DNA of 16,574 nt, from positions 11,394 to 27,967 of the forward strand of contig DCAJ01000052.1 of assembly GCA_002311455.1 (NCBI GenBank), written 5' to 3'. Positions 12,886 through 16,574 of the stretch are shown here, piece after piece; within the stretch, counting starts at the first letter, position 1; each line of letters starts with the position of its first letter. The position numbers were made by a program, and so were the translations under genes. Origin of the DNA: Anaerolineales bacterium UBA1136 (GTDB taxonomy: Bacteria > Chloroflexota > Anaerolineae > Anaerolineales > UBA11657). Below the pieces are notes generated by a model, which saw only the letters and a list, made by a program, of their open reading frames with translations, did not search any database and had not been told where the DNA came from.

Positions 12886-14493
12886 ATGAATTGTAAGTGG
12901 TTGTTTTTGGTAATTGGGTGGCACTATCGGAAATCTTACTTTCGTTGTAAGGCTTATATACCGATAGTAGTGTTTGTATTAATGGTGGCAGCGAGCATTG
13001 CTTGCGTACGACAAGAAGTTAATAATGCTGCAAGTATAGATGGGCGAGTTACTCCTGTAGGTGATAACGAGAATGTTCCTTGGACTTTGCCTGGAACTTA
13101 TATGCCAGGTAACGTCCGCGAGATTGTTTATTCTACTGTGGTTGTGACTGGTACACCTACTCCTGATGCTACTCGTCCTGCTCAAGCAGTGCAGACGGAA
13201 AAGAGTTATGAAGTGCAGGCCGGTGATACTCTGAGTGCAATAGCGCGTATGTACAAGGTGTCTATTGGTGCACTAAGGGAAGCGAACAATTTGGATTCGA
13301 GCGACATGTTGGTATTAGGACAACTCTTGGAAATACCAGACAACTACCTTGCACTAGGACCCAATCACAAGCTTATTCCTGACTCGGAACTGGTGTATGG
13401 TCCTGGTCAAATAGGTTTTGACATAGAAGTGTTTTTAGGTAGCTGGGATGGTTATCTGAATACGGTTAGTGAAACAGATCATCGTGGAATCACTCGCAAT
13501 GGTGCCGAAATTGTTACTTATGTAGCTCAGAACTACTCAGTCAACCCTCGCTTACTGCTTGCTATTTTAGAGCAACAGACTGGTTGGGTTGTGGGATCAA
13601 ATGCAGGCGATGTTTCGCAGGCATATCCCTTCGGATATGTTAAGTCTGGATACAAAGGACTGCTAAGACAATTATCTTGGGCGGCTGATATGCTGAATTA
13701 TGGTTTTTATGGGTGGAGAGAGGAATCTTTGCATGTGCTAGATTTGATGGATGGATCACAATTAGCATTGGCGGCAGGTCTAAATGCTGGCACAGTAGGT
13801 TTGCAATTTTATTTTAGTCAGATGTACTCTTCTGATGTTTGGCATACGATTGTTGTTGAGGGAGGTTTTGATAGTCTTTACACTGAAATGTTCGGCAATG
13901 CATTTGGGTATGCCTATGAACCATTGTTACCTACATATATGGAGCAGCCTGTTTTGGAATGGCCATGGGATACACAGGAAGTATGGTATTTTACAGGGGG
14001 CCCCCATGGAGGTTGGGACTCCGGAAGTGCCTGGGCGGGAATAGATTTTGGTCCACCCAACATTGCGCATGGATGCCAACCTGCTCCATCGTGGATTCGT
14101 GCTTCTGCCGACGGCCAAGTAGTACGTGCCTCAGAGGGTGCAGTCGTGCAGGATTTTGATGGTGATGGGTATGAGCAAACGGGTTGGATCTTATTGTATA
14201 TGCATATTGATGCTACAGACAGAGTATCAGTAGGCCAGACTTTACGTACAGGCGACTTGATTGGCCATCCATCTTGTGAGGGAGGTTATTCTAGTGCTAC
14301 ACACCTACACTTTGCTCGAAAATATAATGGGGTGTGGATCGCAGCGGATAATCCGGAAGCACCGTTTAATATAGACGGTTGGTTGGTTGAATCAGCGAAC
14401 AGAGAGTATGATGGATGGCTCGTTAAGGACGATAAGTGGATAGAGGCTTGGTATGGCCCAGGAAGCATTAATTCAATAATGGTATCTCCCTGA
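12886..14493 (+). CDS. LysM plus LasA-like M23 zinc peptidase, secreted lipoprotein
   Basis: 535 residues from ATG 12886; a TTG at 12844 is in frame but lies inside the promoter. Membrane segment IPIVVFVLMVAASIAC ends in a lipobox (Cys40). Then come a spacer, a LysM domain (about 107-152: SYEVQAGDTLSAIARMYKV ... LGQLLEIPD) for wall binding, and a helical region (about 175-340) containing VNPRLLLAILEQQTGW, reminiscent of lytic transglycosylases. A C-terminal M23 domain follows. Its zinc site is not the usual HxGxD: GGPH (H374) and IDF (D387) are 13 residues apart, the H-D spacing of LasA/beta-lytic (M23A) peptidases. YMH (H440) and HLH (H473, H475) complete the site. Role: cleavage of peptidoglycan. 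It is followed after 5 nt by menG, suggesting one transcript. Confidence 0.88.
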   Translation: MNCKWLFLVIGWHYRKSYFRCKAYIPIVVFVLMVAASIACVRQEVNNAASIDGRVTPVGDNENVPWTLPGTYMPGNVREIVYSTVVVTGTPTPDATRPAQAVQTEKSYEVQAGDTLSAIARMYKVSIGALREANNLDSSDMLVLGQLLEIPDNYLALGPNHKLIPDSELVYGPGQIGFDIEVFLGSWDGYLNTVSETDHRGITRNGAEIVTYVAQNYSVNPRLLLAILEQQTGWVVGSNAGDVSQAYPFGYVKSGYKGLLRQLSWAADMLNYGFYGWREESLHVLDLMDGSQLALAAGLNAGTVGLQFYFSQMYSSDVWHTIVVEGGFDSLYTEMFGNAFGYAYEPLLPTYMEQPVLEWPWDTQEVWYFTGGPHGGWDSGSAWAGIDFGPPNIAHGCQPAPSWIRASADGQVVRASEGAVVQDFDGDGYEQTGWILLYMHIDATDRVSVGQTLRTGDLIGHPSCEGGYSSATHLHFARKYNGVWIAADNPEAPFNIDGWLVESANREYDGWLVKDDKWIEAWYGPGSINSIMVSP

Positions 14494-14498
14494 CAAAT

Positions 14499-15200
14499 AT
14501 GCCGCGTAAATATATTAGTAAAGAACCGGATGATATAAGGTTTATGTTTGACCTTATTGCTAAACGCTATAACCTTATGAACAGTCTAATGACGTTTGGG
14601 TATGACAAGTATTGGCGTCGCACTTTGATCAATAAGATTAGATTGCCGGACGCAGGACGTGTACTAGACATAGGTACAGGTACAGGAGATATTCCGTTAG
14701 AGATTTTATCTAGTCAGACTGACTTGATGTGTGTGGGCGCAGATTTTTCTGAGAACATGTTGAATGTAGCCCGTACTAGCAGAAACTCAGATCGCGTTTG
14801 TTGGTTGGCCACTGACTCGCTTAATTTGTCGTTCCCAAAGGATAGTTTTGATGTGGTAACATCTGCATTTCTAATGCGCAATGTGGCCAATTTAAAATTG
14901 GCATTCAAAGAACAGTATCGTGTACTAACCGCGGGTGGCAGCTTGTTATGTTTGGATACTAGTCCATCCCGAAAAATATGGCAGAGATTAATACTTAAGC
15001 CATATTTTTTTGGTGTGATTCCAATTCTAGGTCAATTAATTTCTGGTCATGGTATGGCTTACAAATATTTCTCAGAATCGACGGCTGGCTTCTTGCCAGC
15101 GGAGGATTTAGCAAAATTGATTTCTGGTGTAGGTTTTAGAAATGTAGGTTTTAGTCATATTATGTTGGGGTCCGTAGCATTTCATTGGGGTATAAAATGA
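14499..15200 (+). CDS. menG: Demethylmenaquinone methyltransferase (UbiE/MenG family)
   Basis: 233 residues, the usual length. The N-terminus VxxMFDxIAxRYNxxNxxM-like segment (IRFMFDLIAKRYNLMNSLMT, residues 13-32), the SAM-binding motif VLDIGTGTGD (55-64), the FLMRNV segment (position of the family's GLRNV) and AYKYFSES near the C-terminus identify the UbiE/MenG/COQ5 family. These enzymes C-methylate demethylmenaquinone (or demethoxyubiquinol) with SAM at the membrane, the last step of menaquinone synthesis. Menaquinone is the more likely quinone given the probable Chloroflexota host, which is an inference. It starts 5 nt after the LysM-M23 stop without a visible ribosome-binding site. Its TGA overlaps the next methyltransferase's ATG by 4 nt, so the two are probably co-translated. 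Confidence 0.93.
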   Translation: MPRKYISKEPDDIRFMFDLIAKRYNLMNSLMTFGYDKYWRRTLINKIRLPDAGRVLDIGTGTGDIPLEILSSQTDLMCVGADFSENMLNVARTSRNSDRVCWLATDSLNLSFPKDSFDVVTSAFLMRNVANLKLAFKEQYRVLTAGGSLLCLDTSPSRKIWQRLILKPYFFGVIPILGQLISGHGMAYKYFSESTAGFLPAEDLAKLISGVGFRNVGFSHIMLGSVAFHWGIK

Positions 15201-15970
15201 AGCAGCATTCTGATAAAGCTGCTGCAAGGGGAGAGCCTTCCTATGTATGGAGGCAAGGTCAGCAACGACGTTTACATATGATGTTATCTGCACTACCCTT
15301 GCATTCCGGTAGTCGTGTCTTAGTTGATGGATGTGGGTTGGGTCTGTATGCACGTAAATTGAGTCAATTTTGTGGAAGTGTGCATGGGCTTGATATTGAA
15401 ATATCACGTTTGGCATCTTCTGTTGTTGATCCAGACCTTTTGGTTGCTGGGCAGTGTGAAAATCTGCCATATGCGGATGGGTGTTTCGATTATGTGATTT
15501 CTCATGAAGTTCTAGAACATGTTCAAGATGACAGCATGGCAGCTAGTGAAATTGTGCGTGTTTTAAGGCTGCCGGATAGAGCAAACGACATCTTAGGAGG
15601 GAGAGCTGTAATTTTTGTTCCGAACCGGTGGTATCCTGTGGAAACACACGGAATTTATTGGCGAGACAAATACCATTTTGGAAATGTACCTCTAATCAAT
15701 TATCTACCCAATGTGTTGCGCGATAGTCTGGTGCCACATGTGCGTGCTTACATGCCTTCTGAAATTAGAAACCTTTTTAGTGGACTGCAGGCACATATTG
15801 TTTCACATACTGTAATTTTTGGTGGCTATGACAATCTTGTATCCAAATGGCGAATTTTTGGTAAGATGATTAGGCGTGGACTTCAGGCCCTTGAAGGTAC
15901 TTCTTTGAGATGGTTAGGCCTCTCACATATGATTGTGATAGAAAAGAATTTACCAGATTTAGATGTTTGA
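15197..15970 (+). CDS. Class I SAM-dependent methyltransferase, substrate unknown
   Basis: 257 residues from ATG 15197, which overlaps the menG stop as ATGA; a TTG at 15185 would add four residues and is less likely. The Rossmann core is clear: motif I VLVDGCGLGLYA (41-52), an acidic strand end GLDIE, then LPYADGCFDYVISHEVLEHVQDD, the typical Methyltransf_11-like region, and FVPNRWYPVETHG. The C-terminal third (about 150-257) is not a standard part of the fold and may recognise the substrate; it contains few charged clusters and no membrane helix. Coupling to menG could suggest a quinone- or lipid-related role, but there is no direct evidence. The next gene appears to have its own promoter. 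Confidence 0.85.
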   Translation: MKQHSDKAAARGEPSYVWRQGQQRRLHMMLSALPLHSGSRVLVDGCGLGLYARKLSQFCGSVHGLDIEISRLASSVVDPDLLVAGQCENLPYADGCFDYVISHEVLEHVQDDSMAASEIVRVLRLPDRANDILGGRAVIFVPNRWYPVETHGIYWRDKYHFGNVPLINYLPNVLRDSLVPHVRAYMPSEIRNLFSGLQAHIVSHTVIFGGYDNLVSKWRIFGKMIRRGLQALEGTSLRWLGLSHMIVIEKNLPDLDV

Positions 15971-16000
15971 ATATTTGGGCTATTTTTGATCTGCTAGTAC

Positions 16001-16006
16001 TATAAT
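16001..16006 (+). promoter_or_regulatory. -10 box at leaderless distance before the PBP gene
   Basis: A perfect TATAAT ends 6 nt before the ATG at 16013, so transcription would be expected to begin at or next to the start codon. No convincing -35 box is present at standard spacing (TTGGGC at 15975 is 20 nt away). It implies a leaderless message for the penicillin-binding protein, which fits the lack of a ribosome-binding site. Confidence 0.5.
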
Positions 16007-16012
16007 CATACA

Positions 16013-16574
16013 ATGCCTAATGCAATACATATTGTTCGTGATAGGCGCGCACGTCGTCGGCGTGCCAAAAGCGGCTTGCGTAGTATGCGGCCCTGGTTTG
16101 TTGGCTTATTGTTAATGGTAGTAACGATGGTATTCGCATCTGTCACTGCTGGAGCAGTGATGGCGCTGGGAGTATACTCTGAGATTGTAGTTGATTTGCC
16201 CAGCGCCAAGTCTCTAGAATTAGCATTCCAGACCTCCAGTAATCAGTTTTTCCAGACTACAAAAATTTTTGACCGTACTGGTCGGCATGTTTTGTATGAA
16301 GTAATCGATCCTCGTGCTGGAGATCGACAGTGGTTGGATATTGAACAGATACCAGTCAGGTTTCAGACCGCTACAATATCTATAGAAGACCGCACTTTTT
16401 ATCAGAATTCAGGCTACGATCTTTTTGGTATGCTGAGAGCTTTAAGTGCCAACCTAAGTCGACCAGTTTGCGTATTGCGTCCCGGGGATTGTCCTGGTTT
16501 TATCCAAGGTGGGAGTACAATCACTCAACAGCTAGTAAAAAATGTAATTATTGCGCCTGGTGTGTATGCAGATA
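16013..16574 (+). CDS. Class A penicillin-binding protein, N-terminal part (cut by window edge)
   Basis: 187 codons are visible and the frame is open at the right edge. A very basic cytoplasmic N-terminus (RDRRARRRRAK) is followed by one membrane anchor (about 27-52) and the beginning of a family GT51 glycosyltransferase domain. KIFDRTGRHVLYEV and IPVRFQTATISIEDRTFY (catalytic Glu125 in the IED motif) lead to GGSTITQQLVKN near 165-176. GT51 polymerises lipid II into glycan strands on the outer face of the membrane, and a transpeptidase domain normally follows. The segment SRPVCVLRPGDCPGFIQ just before GGSTITQQ carries two cysteines, a small insertion relative to the compact form. The gene follows the methyltransferase by 42 nt but has its own -10 box. 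It complements the M23 hydrolases nearby. Confidence 0.92.
   Translation, partial: MPNAIHIVRDRRARRRRAKSGLRSMRPWFVGLLLMVVTMVFASVTAGAVMALGVYSEIVVDLPSAKSLELAFQTSSNQFFQTTKIFDRTGRHVLYEVIDPRAGDRQWLDIEQIPVRFQTATISIEDRTFYQNSGYDLFGMLRALSANLSRPVCVLRPGDCPGFIQGGSTITQQLVKNVIIAPGVYAD

Noticed and set aside
13835..14159. Alternative-frame ORFs on both strands inside the LysM-M23 gene
   Set aside because: Shadows of a well-supported coding frame with recognisable zinc-site motifs.

Overview
This window looks like part of a moderately AT-rich bacterial chromosome, most likely from a Chloroflexota lineage (Anaerolineae, SAR202 or Dehalococcoidia-like). That placement is an inference. It rests on the cluster of secreted lipoproteins with Thr/Pro-rich linkers, the LysM and M23 wall-enzyme architectures, a menaquinone-type methyltransferase next to them, and a gene style that often lacks Shine-Dalgarno sites. 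No rRNA, tRNA, insertion sequence, CRISPR array or phage gene was seen. Both ends of the window cut through genes.

Left part (1-3083, minus strand): a thiamine uptake and activation operon, read right to left as a sigma70-type promoter, a TPP riboswitch, a terminator-like hairpin, thiamine pyrophosphokinase (thiN), a thiamine-binding lipoprotein (thiB) and an ABC permease (thiP, cut by the window edge). The genes overlap by 4 nt each. The operon imports thiamine and pyrophosphorylates it to TPP, which shuts the operon off through the riboswitch. No thiamine biosynthesis gene is in view.

Middle (3088-6874, plus strand): polA starts from a promoter divergent from the thi promoter, the two -35 boxes being only 4 bp apart. 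PolA is full length with 5' nuclease, an apparently intact proofreading domain and polymerase domains. A short gap then leads to an EamA/DMT-type transporter gene split by a single-base frame disruption.

Right-middle (6880-12792, minus strand): five genes in one direction encode, in transcription order, two paralogous M23 peptidase lipoproteins, an unrecognised lipoprotein, an AI-2E/PerM-family membrane protein and a secreted LysM protein with a GH63/trehalase-like (alpha/alpha)6 domain. Divergent from these at about 12.8 kb, across a 15-bp inverted repeat and a palindromic -10 region, lies a third wall enzyme (LysM plus a LasA-like M23 domain). It is followed closely by menG/ubiE and a second SAM methyltransferase, and then by the start of a class A penicillin-binding protein with its own -10 box at leaderless distance.

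The main biological theme of the right half is cell-envelope synthesis and remodelling: three M23-type endopeptidases, a LysM glycosidase-like protein and a PBP within 10 kb. The most interesting points are the LysM/glycosidase-like fusion, the probable LasA-type zinc site in the third M23 protein, the inverted repeat at the divergent promoter of the wall cluster, and a predicted antitermination pairing in the TPP riboswitch that uses the aptamer's conserved core.
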